26,987 bases of DNA from CAZLHO01 sp964559455 (GCA_964559455.1 CAZLHO010000043.1:1-26987), one strand, 5' to 3'. Counted from the first letter of the stretch, positions 14,838 to 21,612 are shown. Translations and numbers: made by a program. The notes: generated from the sequence alone by a model not told the origin.

Positions 14838-15560
14838 GTGAACGAAGCCGCCGCCAGGGTCCTGTCGCTGGCCCACCGGGGCGCTTCGGCCCGGCGCCCC
14901 GAGAACACCCTGTCCGCCTTCTCCCTGGCCATGGACCTGGACGCCGACGGCGTGGAGCTGGACGTCCACGAGACCGCCGACGGCGTCTTCGCCGTGCATC
15001 ACGATCCGACCCTCGCCGGCCTTGCCCTGGACGCCACCCCCTTCGCCGAGCTGCGCCGCGCCTTCCCCGGCGACGGCGACCGCGGCCTGCCCCGCCTGGA
15101 GCAGGTCCTGGACCTGCTGGCGGATCACCGCGGGGCCACGGTCTACGTCGAGGTCAAAGGGCTGCGCTCGGCCCCGGCCCTGCTCGCCGCCCTGGCCCCC
15201 CGCCGCCGGGAACTCGCGCTGAACGTGCAGTCCTTCGATCGCGGGCTGCTGGGGAAGATCGCCGCCGCCAACGCGGCCCTGCCGGCGGCGGAGCGGTTCG
15301 CGCTGGGCGTCATCGCCCGCGACGCGGGCCCGGGCACGTTGCGCGCCCTCGACGATTGCGGCGCCACGGTGCTCTCGCTGCGCCGCGACGCCCTGGCCCC
15401 GGGGCTCGCCGACGGTCTGCACGCCGCCGGCCGCCGTCTGGCCGCCTGGACGGTCAACGACGACCGCGAGATCCGCGCCGCGCTGGCGCTGGGCGTCGAC
15501 GCGGTGATCTCCGACCGCCCCGACCGCGTGGCCGCGGTCCTCGCCGGCTTCGGGGCATAG
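14838..15560 (+). CDS. Glycerophosphodiester phosphodiesterase
   Basis: A 240-residue GDPD-family TIM barrel that splits glycerophosphodiesters from phospholipid turnover into glycerol-3-phosphate and an alcohol. The catalytic set is present: His13-Arg14 (AHRGAS), PENT (21-24), Glu40 and Asp42 (VELDVHET), His55 (VHHDPTL), a VEVKG strand near 110, and late WTVND and DAVISDRPD segments. No signal peptide is seen, so it is cytoplasmic and UgpQ-like. GTG 14838 follows a weak GGGTGGG site, 31 bases after ptb, and the gene is probably the last of that operon. A hairpin at 15564-15594 follows its stop. Confidence 0.92.
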   Translation: MNEAAARVLSLAHRGASARRPENTLSAFSLAMDLDADGVELDVHETADGVFAVHHDPTLAGLALDATPFAELRRAFPGDGDRGLPRLEQVLDLLADHRGATVYVEVKGLRSAPALLAALAPRRRELALNVQSFDRGLLGKIAAANAALPAAERFALGVIARDAGPGTLRALDDCGATVLSLRRDALAPGLADGLHAAGRRLAAWTVNDDREIRAALALGVDAVISDRPDRVAAVLAGFGA

Positions 15561-15563
15561 GAA

Positions 15564-15594
15564 AAGGGCCCCGCTCATCCCTGCCGGGGCCCTT
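15564..15594 (+). terminator. Hairpin terminator after the GDPD gene
   Basis: AAGGGCCCCG (15564-15573) pairs with CGGGGCCCTT (15585-15594), a 10-bp stem with an 11-base loop. It begins 3 bases after the stop codon. The following TT-C-T run is short, so termination may be only partial. Confidence 0.6.
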
Positions 15595-15807
15595 CTCTGA
15601 ATTCCGCTCTCAGCTCCGTCCCGTCGCGGCGGCTCCGGCCCGGAGGCCGACTGCATGAGCCTGGGTCGGAGGCCTGCAAGTCCCGTGCTGGCCGCAGCGC
15701 CGAGGCGGCTGCGCGCCAACCCCAAGTCGTTCAAGGCGATGCGCCTCAGGCGCGAAGGCGGGGCCGGCGACGCGACCGTTGCAGGATGCCCCGTCCGACG
15801 GGCAGGA
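15595..15807. other. Intergenic region between convergent genes
   Basis: About 210 bases between the GDPD terminator and the stop of the minus-strand acyltransferase. The open frames crossing it do not look like protein families. No convincing RNA gene, repeat or second terminator was seen. Confidence 0.5.
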
Positions 15808-16281
15808 TCAGGCCTCGGGGCCGTAGCCCTCGCGATAGCGCAGGATCCGTGCCGGACTGCCCGCGACGACGGCGCCGGCTGGCACGTCCCTGGTCACCAC
15901 GGCGCCGGCGCCGACGATGGCGTCGCGGCCGATGTTCACGGGCAGGATCGTGGAATTCGAGCCGATGCTGGCGCCGTTCTCGATCCGCGTCGCCTTCCAC
16001 TTCTCCTTCTCGGGCTGGGGCGGGTAGAGGTCGTTGATGAACATCACGCCGTGGCCCACGAAGACATCGTCGCCGATCGACACCATGTCGCAGATGAAGG
16101 TGTGGCTCTGCACGCGGGTGCGGTCGCCGATCTTCACGCCCTCCTGGATCTCGACGAAGCAGCCCACCATGCTGTCGCGGCCGATCTCGCAGCCGTAGAT
16201 GTTGACGAAATTCCAGATCTTGGTGCCCTCGCCGATCTTGCAGTCGCGGATCAGCTGGCGTTCGTTCGCGGGATAGTCCAT
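15808..16281 (-). CDS. Hexapeptide-repeat N-acyltransferase (WbpD/WlbB-like)
   Basis: A 157-residue left-handed beta-helix protein made almost wholly of hexapeptide turns (IGEGTKIWNF, IGRDSMVGCF, IGDRTRVQSH, IGDDVFVGHG, IGSNSTILPV, IGRDAIVGAG). HGVMFINDLYPP contains the conserved Asn-Asp of the group that acetylates 3- or 4-amino sugars on UDP- or dTDP-hexoses (WbpD, WlbB, FdtC). It also has VPAGAVVAGSPAR, the usual C-terminal turn. It probably modifies a nucleotide sugar for surface polysaccharide. The matching dehydrogenase and aminotransferase genes are not in the window. ATG 16281 follows AAGGAG by 5 bases. It is divergent from hldD. Confidence 0.85.
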   Translation of the reverse strand: MDYPANERQLIRDCKIGEGTKIWNFVNIYGCEIGRDSMVGCFVEIQEGVKIGDRTRVQSHTFICDMVSIGDDVFVGHGVMFINDLYPPQPEKEKWKATRIENGASIGSNSTILPVNIGRDAIVGAGAVVTRDVPAGAVVAGSPARILRYREGYGPEA

Positions 16282-16349
16282 GCCTGCTCCTTGGTTGTCG
16301 CCGGTCTCGCGGGGCGGGACTCCCCCGGCCGTCCGCTCCGGTCCCGCGA

Positions 16350-16378
16350 AAGATAAGCGACGCCGGACGGGCCGTCAT
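16350..16378 (-). promoter_or_regulatory. Candidate promoter of the acyltransferase gene
   Basis: On the minus strand ATGACG (16373-16378) is followed after 17 bases by TATCTT (16350-16355), each 4/6 to consensus. The site lies back-to-back with the hldD promoter, only 9 bases away. Confidence 0.33.
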
Positions 16379-16387
16379 CCGCCAAGA

Positions 16388-16416
16388 TTGACGCCCCCGC
16401 CGCCCCCGTTTAGATT
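16388..16416 (+). promoter_or_regulatory. Candidate hldD promoter
   Basis: TTGACG (16388-16393) and TAGATT (16411-16416) are separated by exactly 17 bases of C-rich sequence. The -35 box matches 5/6 and the -10 box 4/6. It gives a leader of roughly 47 bases. Confidence 0.55.
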
Positions 16417-16469
16417 CGTGCGTGACGGTCCGGATCCCCCCGGGCCCTTCCCCCACCGGGAGCAGAGGC

Positions 16470-17444
16470 ATGGAGAGCAGGAAGATCGTCGTCACCGGCG
16501 CCGCCGGCTTCATCGGCTGCAACATCGTCAAGGCCCTGAACGCGCGCGGCCGGGACGACATCATCGTCGTCGACGCCCTGGGGCACGACGACCGCTGGCG
16601 CAACCTCGCCGAACTGAGCTTCGCGGACTTCCTGCACAAGGACGAGTTCCGCCGCCGGGTGCTGGAAGACCGGCCCATGGGCCTGGACGCCGTCATCCAC
16701 ATGGGCGCCTGCAGTTCGACCACCGAGACCGACGCCGACTATCTGGCCGACAACAACACCCGCTACACCCGCGACCTCTGCGAGTGGTGCCTGCGGCACA
16801 ACGTGCGCTTCGTCTACGCGTCCAGCGCCGCCACCTACGGCGACGGCTCCCTGGGCTACGCCGACGACGCCGACCTCACGCCGCGCCTGCGCCCCCTGAA
16901 CATGTATGGCTACTCGAAGCAGATGTTCGACCTGTGGGCCCTGCGCAACGGCCTCTTCGACCGCATCGTCGGCCTGAAGTACTTCAACGTCTACGGCCCC
17001 CACGAGGACCACAAGGGCGACATGCGCTCGGTGGTGCACAAGGCCTTCCATCAGATCCTCGAGACCGGCGGGGTGAACCTCTTCAAATCCTATCGCCCCG
17101 AGTACGCCGACGGCGAGCAGGTGCGGGACTTCATCTACGTGCGCGACGCCGTCGACGCCACCCTGCACTTCCTGGACCGCCGCGACGTTTCCGGCCTCTT
17201 CAACTGCGGCACGGGCAAGGCCCGCAGCTGGCTCGACCTGGCCCGCGCTGTCTTCGCGGCCATGGGCCGCGAGCCGAAGATCGATTTCATCGACATGCCG
17301 GAGAGCCTGCGCCCCAAGTACCAGTACCACACGCAGTCCGACGCGACCCGCCTGCGCGGCGCCGGCTTCACGGCCGCCTTCACCGAGCTCGAGGACGGCG
17401 TCCGCGACTACGTGCAGAACCACCTGGCCCCGCGCCAGGGCTGA
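16470..17444 (+). CDS. hldD: ADP-L-glycero-D-manno-heptose 6-epimerase
   Basis: NADP-dependent short-chain dehydrogenase/reductase that makes ADP-L-glycero-D-manno-heptose for LPS inner core, 324 residues (E. coli enzyme about 310). Rossmann motif GAAGFIG (10-16), ASSAATYGDG (117-126), catalytic Tyr146 and Lys150 (MYGYSK), and NVYGPHEDHKGDM (173-185) with the lysine of the second active-site region are all as in HldD. QVRDFIYV and the late PESLRPKYQYHTQSD are also typical. ATG 16470 has GGGAG 7 bases upstream; an earlier GTG at 16422 is rejected because it falls at the transcription start. It implies a heptose-containing LPS, and DUF3228 follows in the same operon. Confidence 0.95.
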   Translation: MESRKIVVTGAAGFIGCNIVKALNARGRDDIIVVDALGHDDRWRNLAELSFADFLHKDEFRRRVLEDRPMGLDAVIHMGACSSTTETDADYLADNNTRYTRDLCEWCLRHNVRFVYASSAATYGDGSLGYADDADLTPRLRPLNMYGYSKQMFDLWALRNGLFDRIVGLKYFNVYGPHEDHKGDMRSVVHKAFHQILETGGVNLFKSYRPEYADGEQVRDFIYVRDAVDATLHFLDRRDVSGLFNCGTGKARSWLDLARAVFAAMGREPKIDFIDMPESLRPKYQYHTQSDATRLRGAGFTAAFTELEDGVRDYVQNHLAPRQG

Positions 17445-17456
17445 CCCGGAGGCCCC

Positions 17457-18035
17457 ATGCCCCGGCCCGAGCCCGCTCCCACCGTCGGCTGGAGCGACTT
17501 CGCCGTCGCGCGGCACCCCCGCGGCGGTCCCCGCAGCCACTTCGACGGCGAGCCCGCCGAGCTGGTCGAGCTGGTCCGCAGCCGCTGGGCCGACCGCCGG
17601 CCCGGCGCCGGCCGCAGCGGGCTGGACGAGGTCGTCGTCGTCCCGATGCCCCCGGATCGCTTTGTCGGCGGCACCGTCCGCGTGACCGGCGATGTCCCCC
17701 TGCGGGCCGCCTTCGCACGCCGGCGGCCCCACGAGCCCGGCTTCGTGCGCGTCACCGCGCCCGGCCCGGGCGACCCCGCCCGCCACGCCGCCGTGGTGCT
17801 CTACAGCGCGGCGACCCTGCTCGAGAACGGCGGCGCCCGCTCGGGCGACTGCGACTGGGAGATCGTCTGCATCCTGGCCGGCCCCGACCCCGACCCGCCC
17901 ATGGATCCCCTGACCATGGCCCGCAACATGCTGGCCAAGCCCGGCGGCACCCCCTGCGCCTACACCGCGCGGGAATTCGCCGAGGCGGTCTGGTACTGGA
18001 GCGACCGCGTCGGCGTGCACGAACCAGGGGAATGA
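17457..18035 (+). CDS. DUF3228 family protein
   Basis: A 192-residue soluble protein that I recognise as DUF3228, function unknown. Characteristic stretches are SHFDGEPAELVELV, DEVVVVPMPPDRFVG, HAAVVLYSAATLLENGG, DWEIVCILA, DPLTMARNMLAKPGG and YTAREFAEAVWYWS. No signal peptide or membrane segment is seen. ATG 17457 follows GGAGG by 5 bases and lies 13 bases after hldD, so it is co-transcribed. Family members are usually single-copy and conserved among bacteria. The link to hldD may be incidental. A strong hairpin follows its stop. Confidence 0.85.
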   Translation: MPRPEPAPTVGWSDFAVARHPRGGPRSHFDGEPAELVELVRSRWADRRPGAGRSGLDEVVVVPMPPDRFVGGTVRVTGDVPLRAAFARRRPHEPGFVRVTAPGPGDPARHAAVVLYSAATLLENGGARSGDCDWEIVCILAGPDPDPPMDPLTMARNMLAKPGGTPCAYTAREFAEAVWYWSDRVGVHEPGE

Positions 18036-18056
18036 TCCGGAAATCGGAGCGAAGAC

Positions 18057-18092
18057 AAGGACGGCGGGGCCCCGAGGGGTCCCGCCGTCCTT
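18057..18092. terminator. Strong hairpin between convergent DUF3228 and OB-fold genes
   Basis: AAGGACGGCGGG (18057-18068) pairs perfectly with CCCGCCGTCCTT (18081-18092). Further GC pairing inside leaves a tiny loop. It sits 21 bases after the DUF3228 stop and 31 bases past the stop of the opposing gene, so it probably serves both. U-tracts are poor on either strand. Confidence 0.6.
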
Positions 18093-18123
18093 CGCCTGCG
18101 GGGCGTGCGGCCGGTGAGGCTTA

Positions 18124-18810
18124 TCAGCGGTACAGGGCCTTGACCCCGCCGAAGCTGACGGGATCGTTGGGCACCGAGCAGTCAGTGAGCGCCAGGCCGC
18201 CGGGCAACACCTTCAGCACGTGGTGACCCTCGTGGAAGGTGAAGATCCCCAGGGCGTTGTTGTAGCACTGGCCCATCTCGACGATGCTCGAGTCGTACCA
18301 GTAGGCGTTCAGGCGGACCAGGGTCCGCGCGTCCTCGAAGGAGATGGTCACCCAGTCCCCGTCGGGCAGGATCTCGTTGACGATCAGGCCGTCGGTGATG
18401 AAGACCAGGCAGCTCTCATAGCCCTCGACGTCGCCCATCAGCTGCATGGCGGTGACGTCCAGATGCGGCACCTCGGCCACGGAGCCGGTGACCTCGCAGC
18501 CGTGGAAGAAGAGGGTCGACAGGCCGTCGCGCTCGGCGTAGCGGCCGGTGATCGTCAGCACGTCGCCCTCCGCGACCGGGGGCGCGAAGCCGACGTAGAC
18601 CCAGATGGCGCAGCCGGCGGCGACCGGCTGGTCCGAGATCGTGAAGCTGCTGTTCATGACCGCCGTCACCAGCACGTTCTCGAGGGTCACGACCGTGTCC
18701 TCGGGCACCGAGCCGTCGCGCAGGTCGGCCACGGCGGCGGGTTCGGCGGCGCCGGCGACGGCCGCGAAGCCCACGACCGCCAGGGCCAGGAGCGAATACC
18801 AACGTTTCAT
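18124..18810 (-). CDS. Secreted OB-fold-like protein ending SFGGVKALYR
   Basis: A 228-residue exported protein of unknown function. The signal peptide (1-22) ends AGAA. Residues 24-110 read like an OB-fold of the YhcR/lipoprotein type: VADLRDGSVPEDTVVTLENV, then FTISD, IWVYVGF, EGDVLTITGRYAE. Residues 117-212 may be a second such unit (VTAMQLMG, LVFITDGLIV, TLVRLNAYWYDSS). Cys67, Cys105, Cys134, Cys182 and Cys211 could form disulfides. The last ten residues SFGGVKALYR recur in the neighbour at 19016. ATG 18810 follows GGAGG by 9 bases; a TTG at 18831 is the discarded alternative. It has its own promoter-like site upstream and a terminator. Likely periplasmic or surface located; no enzyme motif was seen. 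Confidence 0.75.
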   Translation of the reverse strand: MKRWYSLLALAVVGFAAVAGAAEPAAVADLRDGSVPEDTVVTLENVLVTAVMNSSFTISDQPVAAGCAIWVYVGFAPPVAEGDVLTITGRYAERDGLSTLFFHGCEVTGSVAEVPHLDVTAMQLMGDVEGYESCLVFITDGLIVNEILPDGDWVTISFEDARTLVRLNAYWYDSSIVEMGQCYNNALGIFTFHEGHHVLKVLPGGLALTDCSVPNDPVSFGGVKALYR

Positions 18811-18887
18811 ATCGATCTGCCTCCGTCGCAAGGAGTGGGGCGAACGAAAGGTCCCGGCGCCCGACGCCGGGGAATATCACGGCTACA

Positions 18888-18896
18888 ATCATATCA
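18888..18896 (-). promoter_or_regulatory. Extended -10 promoter candidate for the gene ending 18124
   Basis: On the minus strand TGATATGAT combines the TG of an extended -10 with TATGAT (18888-18893). It lies in a strikingly AT-rich patch (18885-18960). No -35 box of quality is at the right distance, which extended -10 promoters can lack. Confidence 0.4.
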
Positions 18897-18959
18897 CATC
18901 ATTAGGCAAAAACGCGACCAAAATAAGCGAATTGTCATTTTCGCTGCCTGTCGGTCCAG

Positions 18960-18987
18960 AAAAAAGGCCGCCCCCGAAGGGGCGGCC
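18960..18987 (-). terminator. Rho-independent terminator of the gene at 19016-19571
   Basis: On the minus strand GGCCGCCCC (from 18987) pairs with GGGGCGGCC (to 18966) in a 9-bp stem with a 4-base loop, then runs into six T (18965-18960). It begins 28 bases after the stop. It is the cleanest intrinsic terminator in the window. Confidence 0.85.
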
Positions 18988-19015
18988 AGGCAGGCAAACT
19001 CAGTGCATCGAGACC

Positions 19016-19571
19016 CTAGCGATACAGGGCCTTGACGGCGCCGAAGCTGGTCTCCTCGGTGGGAACCGAGCAGTCGATCTCGACGATGCCGTCGGCGAAG
19101 GGCTGCATCCGGAAGGCGCCGTAGGCGTAGGTGAACATGCCCGTGACGCCCATGTAGCAGTCCCAGAGCTCGAGCGTGCTGTCGTCGAACCAGTAGTCGT
19201 CATTGGTGATGACCATGCCCGAATCCCAGGACTTGGCGTCCCACTCGCCGTAGTTGTTCGGAGCGGAGACGACCGAGAAGGCGTCGGTCAGGGTCACGTA
19301 GTGCGACTCCCAGGGCTCGGGGTCGGCCATGATGNNNNNNNNNNNNNNNNNNNNNNNNNNNNNNNNNNNNNNNNNNNNNNNNNNNNNNNNNNNNNNNNNN
19401 NNNNNNNNNNNNNNNNNNNNNNNNNNNNNNNNNNACGGCCGTGACGACGAGATCCGGAGCGTCGACGATGTCGCCAACGGTGAAGACGCCGGTGTTCAGG
19501 TCGTAGATGACGCCTGCGCCGGCGGAGCCGGCCAGGGCGAGAAGCAGGACGGACAGGAGCAACTTCTTCAT
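19016..19571 (-). CDS. Secreted OB-fold-like protein ending SFGAVKALYR, interrupted by assembly gap
   Basis: A paralog of the neighbour at 18124. The N-terminal piece (19435-19571, 45 residues) has a signal peptide MKKLLLSVLLLALAGSAGAG and then IYDLNTGVFTVGDIVDAPDL, an OB-fold-like opening. The C-terminal piece (19016-19334) aligns with the neighbour's second half: ESHYVTLTDAF, DDYWFDDSTLELWDCYMG, GMFTYAYG, IEIDC-like VEIDCSVP, and the final SFGAVKALYR. The 100-N gap between them has arbitrary length, so the two pieces appear in different frames and the true length is unknown. A frameshift cannot be excluded but need not be assumed. ATG 19571 follows GGAGGAAGG by 5-6 bases. It has a promoter at 19658-19687 and a terminator at 18960-18987. 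Exported; function unknown. Confidence 0.72.
19335..19434. other. Assembly gap of 100 N
   Basis: Exactly 100 consecutive N, the conventional length for a scaffold gap of unknown size. It falls inside the secreted OB-fold-like gene, in the region expected to hold the rest of the first domain and the domain junction. Confidence 0.98.
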
Positions 19572-19657
19572 GGGTACCTTCCTCCGGTCTCGGCGAACGG
19601 ACAGATGATCGAGACCGGTTTCGCCTTGTTTCCGGCCTCACTTATCGCGATGAGGCG

Positions 19658-19687
19658 ATTATAACCAAATTACGCACCGGATTTCCA
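19658..19687 (-). promoter_or_regulatory. Promoter of the secreted protein gene at 19571
   Basis: A perfect TATAAT (19658-19663 on the minus strand) is preceded 18 bases upstream by TGGAAA (19682-19687, 4/6). It lies within an AT-rich island (about 19655-19745) whose A/T runs could act as an UP element. The leader would be about 80 bases. Confidence 0.6.
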
Positions 19688-19749
19688 GCAATAATCGCAC
19701 TGTTTATGTGAATTTTTGACTAATCGGTCATGAAATAACCAGATACGAA

Positions 19750-19778
19750 GAACCCGGCGCCGCTGGGGCGCCGGGTTC
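19750..19778 (-). terminator. Hairpin terminator after rpsD
   Basis: GAACCCGGCGCC (19750-19761) pairs with GGCGCCGGGTTC (19767-19778), a 12-bp stem with a 5-base loop, 24 bases past the rpsD stop. The minus-strand sequence after it is only mildly T-rich. Confidence 0.65.
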
Positions 19779-19802
19779 CCGATCGAATCGCCTGCCGAGA
19801 GA

Positions 19803-20411
19803 TTACCGCGAGTAGTACTCGATGACCAGCGGCACCTCGCAGAGCACGGGCACCTCGTCCCGCGGGGGCGTGTAGAGGTACTTCACGGAGTAGGCCTTGC
19901 GGTCCCGCTCCAGGTAGGGCGGGATGTTGCCGGCGGACTCCAGGGCGAACTTGAAGCAGTCCAGGTTGCGGCTCTGCTCCTTGACGGTCACCACGTCGCC
20001 GGGCTTCACGGCGGCGGAGGGGATGTCCACCTTGCGGCCGTTGACCAGGATGTGGCCGTGGTTCACGTACTGCCGGGCGGCGTAGATCGAGCGGGCCAGG
20101 CCGCCGCGCTGCACGACGGCGTCCAGGCGCGACTCGAGCAGCTGCACCAGGGAGTTGACCATGTCGCCCTTGCGGGAGGCCTTCTTGTAGTAGTTCCGCA
20201 TCTGGCGCTCGTGGATGTTGTACTGCGAACGCAGGCGCTGCTTCTCCAGCAGCTGGACCTTGTACGGCGACATCTTGCGCCGGCGCATCTGCTGGATCCG
20301 GCCGTGCTGGCCGGGGGGGTGGGACTTCTTGTCGAGGAATCGTCCGGCCTTGGGCGTCAGGGGGATCCCCAGCGCGCGCGACAGCTTGATCTTCGAGCCG
20401 CGGAACTTCAC
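19803..20411 (-). CDS. rpsD: 30S ribosomal protein S4
   Basis: Primary 16S rRNA-binding protein that nucleates 30S assembly, 202 residues. It has the N-terminal S4 region (SRALGIPL, KSHPPGQHG, EKQRLRSQY) and the S4 RNA-binding domain at about 92-155 (SRLDAVVQRGG, ARQYVNHGHILVNGRKVDIPS). The N-terminus has no cysteines, so it is the zinc-free form. GTG 20411 follows GGGAGGAAAAG. It stands alone here, not in the rpsM-rpsK-rpsD-rpoA order common in bacteria. It has a promoter at 20560-20588 and a leader of about 140 bases, where S4 autoregulation could act. Confidence 0.97.
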   Translation of the reverse strand: MKFRGSKIKLSRALGIPLTPKAGRFLDKKSHPPGQHGRIQQMRRRKMSPYKVQLLEKQRLRSQYNIHERQMRNYYKKASRKGDMVNSLVQLLESRLDAVVQRGGLARSIYAARQYVNHGHILVNGRKVDIPSAAVKPGDVVTVKEQSRNLDCFKFALESAGNIPPYLERDRKAYSVKYLYTPPRDEVPVLCEVPLVIEYYSR

Positions 20412-20503
20412 GTCTTTTCCTCCCGGATGGGCGGTTCGGCGTCGACACGGCCCCTCGCGCTGAACGATCGCGAATGGAGGCGGTGCCGGAAATTGGCTCC
20501 GAC

Positions 20504-20520
20504 GCGCCCATAAAGGGCGC
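20504..20520 (-). other. Small hairpin in the rpsD leader
   Basis: GCGCCC (20504-20509) and GGGCGC (20515-20520) flank a 5-base A/T loop in the proposed untranslated leader of rpsD. It could be part of an S4 feedback element, but a short GC stem in this genome is weak evidence. Confidence 0.3.
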
Positions 20521-20559
20521 ACCCGGAGAGGCGGACCCAGGAGGGACCGCAAGTGAGCC

Positions 20560-20588
20560 ATGATAGTGCCCCCGGGAAGCCCCGTCAA
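20560..20588 (-). promoter_or_regulatory. Candidate rpsD promoter
   Basis: On the minus strand TTGACG (20583-20588) and TATCAT (20560-20565) are separated by 17 bases, each a 5/6 match. Transcription would start near 20553. Confidence 0.6.
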
Positions 20589-20623
20589 GTCGCCCCCCTT
20601 CGGCCCCGGCCCGCAAACGCCGA

Positions 20624-20646
20624 CGGGACGCCCAGGGGGCGTCCCG
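20624..20646 (-). terminator. Hairpin terminator after the motor operon
   Basis: CGGGACGCCC (20624-20633) pairs with GGGCGTCCCG (20637-20646), a 10-bp stem with a 3-base loop, 34 bases beyond the stop at 20680. The downstream T content on the minus strand is low (GTTTG). Confidence 0.5.
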
Positions 20647-20679
20647 CCGCACGTGTCGCCGGGTGGAAGGAGCGCGGGC

Positions 20680-21612
20680 TCAGTCGGCGTGCTCCACGCG
20701 CACGCTCACCAGACCGTCCAGCTCTGCCCGCAGATCGGGCCGGACGGCGGTCTCGACCTCGACCCAGTCCGGGGCGAGGATCATGCTCTCGGTCAGGACC
20801 CGGGCCACCGCGTCGGCCCGCTCGGCGGCCACCCGCTCGTCGCTGGCCACGACGTGGACCCGCAGTGGCGAGAAGGGGTTGTCCCGCCGGACGATGTCCG
20901 CGGCGGCCACCAGCCACTCCACGCCCTCCGGCTTCAGCTCCCAGCGCCCGCGGCGGAACATGCGGTCGCCGGCGAAGTCCAGGTGACGGTCGCGGCCCTC
21001 GCGGTAGTCCATGGCCGGGATGCGGAAACTGACGCCGGCGTAGTTGTAGGTGTTCGTGCCCTTGTCGGTCACGCTGTAGAGGAAGCTGTAGGGATACCCC
21101 GCCTTCAGGATCTCGCCCCGGTCGCTGCGCCCGTCCCAGCTGACCGCCCGCGGCGGCGACCCCTCGCTGCGGAACTCGCGGTAGGGCGAGCCCCGGAAGT
21201 CGGTCACGGTCAGGGTCCAGGCCACGGCCTCGTGCCCCTCGGGATCCTCGGGGTAGAAAGTGGCCAGCGGCGAGGACGCCATCTCGGGCGTCCAGTAGTG
21301 CGGGATCTGGTCCCCCCCCAGCGTGCCGGGGTTGTTGACCAGGGACTGCAGCCCGCCGACCGGGCTGCGCACCATGATCTCCTCGTCCTCGCGCGACCAG
21401 AAGGTGTCGATGACGGCGGCGCCCAGGGGGAAGTCGACGTCCCGCTTCTGGATGTCCTGGCGAACCTCGTTCTCGGCCTCGACGACCATCTCGGGCAGGT
21501 CGGCGTTGACGGCGCCCTCCTGCTCGACCCAGGCCGCCCGCGCGGCGCCGGCCGTCAGCAGGGCCAGGGCCGCGAACCCGCAGATCTTCCTGATGTCGAT
21601 GTTGGCAAGCAT
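20680..21612 (-). CDS. Secreted FlgD-Ig-like/OmpA-like protein, last gene of motor operon
   Basis: A 310-residue exported protein. Signal peptide 1-26 ends ARA, then AWVEQEG. Residues 131-198 resemble FlgD-type Ig domains (WTLTVTDFRGSPYREF, VSWDGRSDRGEILKAGYPYS, VTDKGTNTY). Residues 212-310 read like a degenerate OmpA/Pal domain: DFAGDRMFRRGRWELKPEG, LRVHVVASDER, ERADAVARVL, VSVRVEHAD. The usual peptidoglycan-binding residues (TD...NxxLSxxRA) are mostly lost, so cell-wall binding is uncertain. ATG 21612 follows AAAGGAA by 7-8 bases. The gene comes 81 bases after the TonB-like gene and is followed by a hairpin. By position it could be the periplasmic or outer-membrane partner of the motor. No exact family was recognised. 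Confidence 0.65.
   Translation of the reverse strand: MLANIDIRKICGFAALALLTAGAARAAWVEQEGAVNADLPEMVVEAENEVRQDIQKRDVDFPLGAAVIDTFWSREDEEIMVRSPVGGLQSLVNNPGTLGGDQIPHYWTPEMASSPLATFYPEDPEGHEAVAWTLTVTDFRGSPYREFRSEGSPPRAVSWDGRSDRGEILKAGYPYSFLYSVTDKGTNTYNYAGVSFRIPAMDYREGRDRHLDFAGDRMFRRGRWELKPEGVEWLVAAADIVRRDNPFSPLRVHVVASDERVAAERADAVARVLTESMILAPDWVEVETAVRPDLRAELDGLVSVRVEHAD

Noticed and set aside
15780..15800. Hairpin near TGCCCCGTCCGACGGGCA as terminator of the acyltransferase gene
   Set aside because: The stem is only about 5 bp with mismatches and has no T-run.
16410..18020. 536-residue minus-strand open frame
   Set aside because: It is antisense to hldD and DUF3228, with low-complexity Val/Gly/His composition.
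19200..19571. Real frameshift or pseudogene in the second secreted paralog
   Set aside because: The frame change occurs across 100 N of arbitrary length, so it says nothing about the true frame.
19700..19745. TTGACT plus GATACG as a plus-strand promoter
   Set aside because: Spacing is about 20 bases and no plus-strand gene follows.
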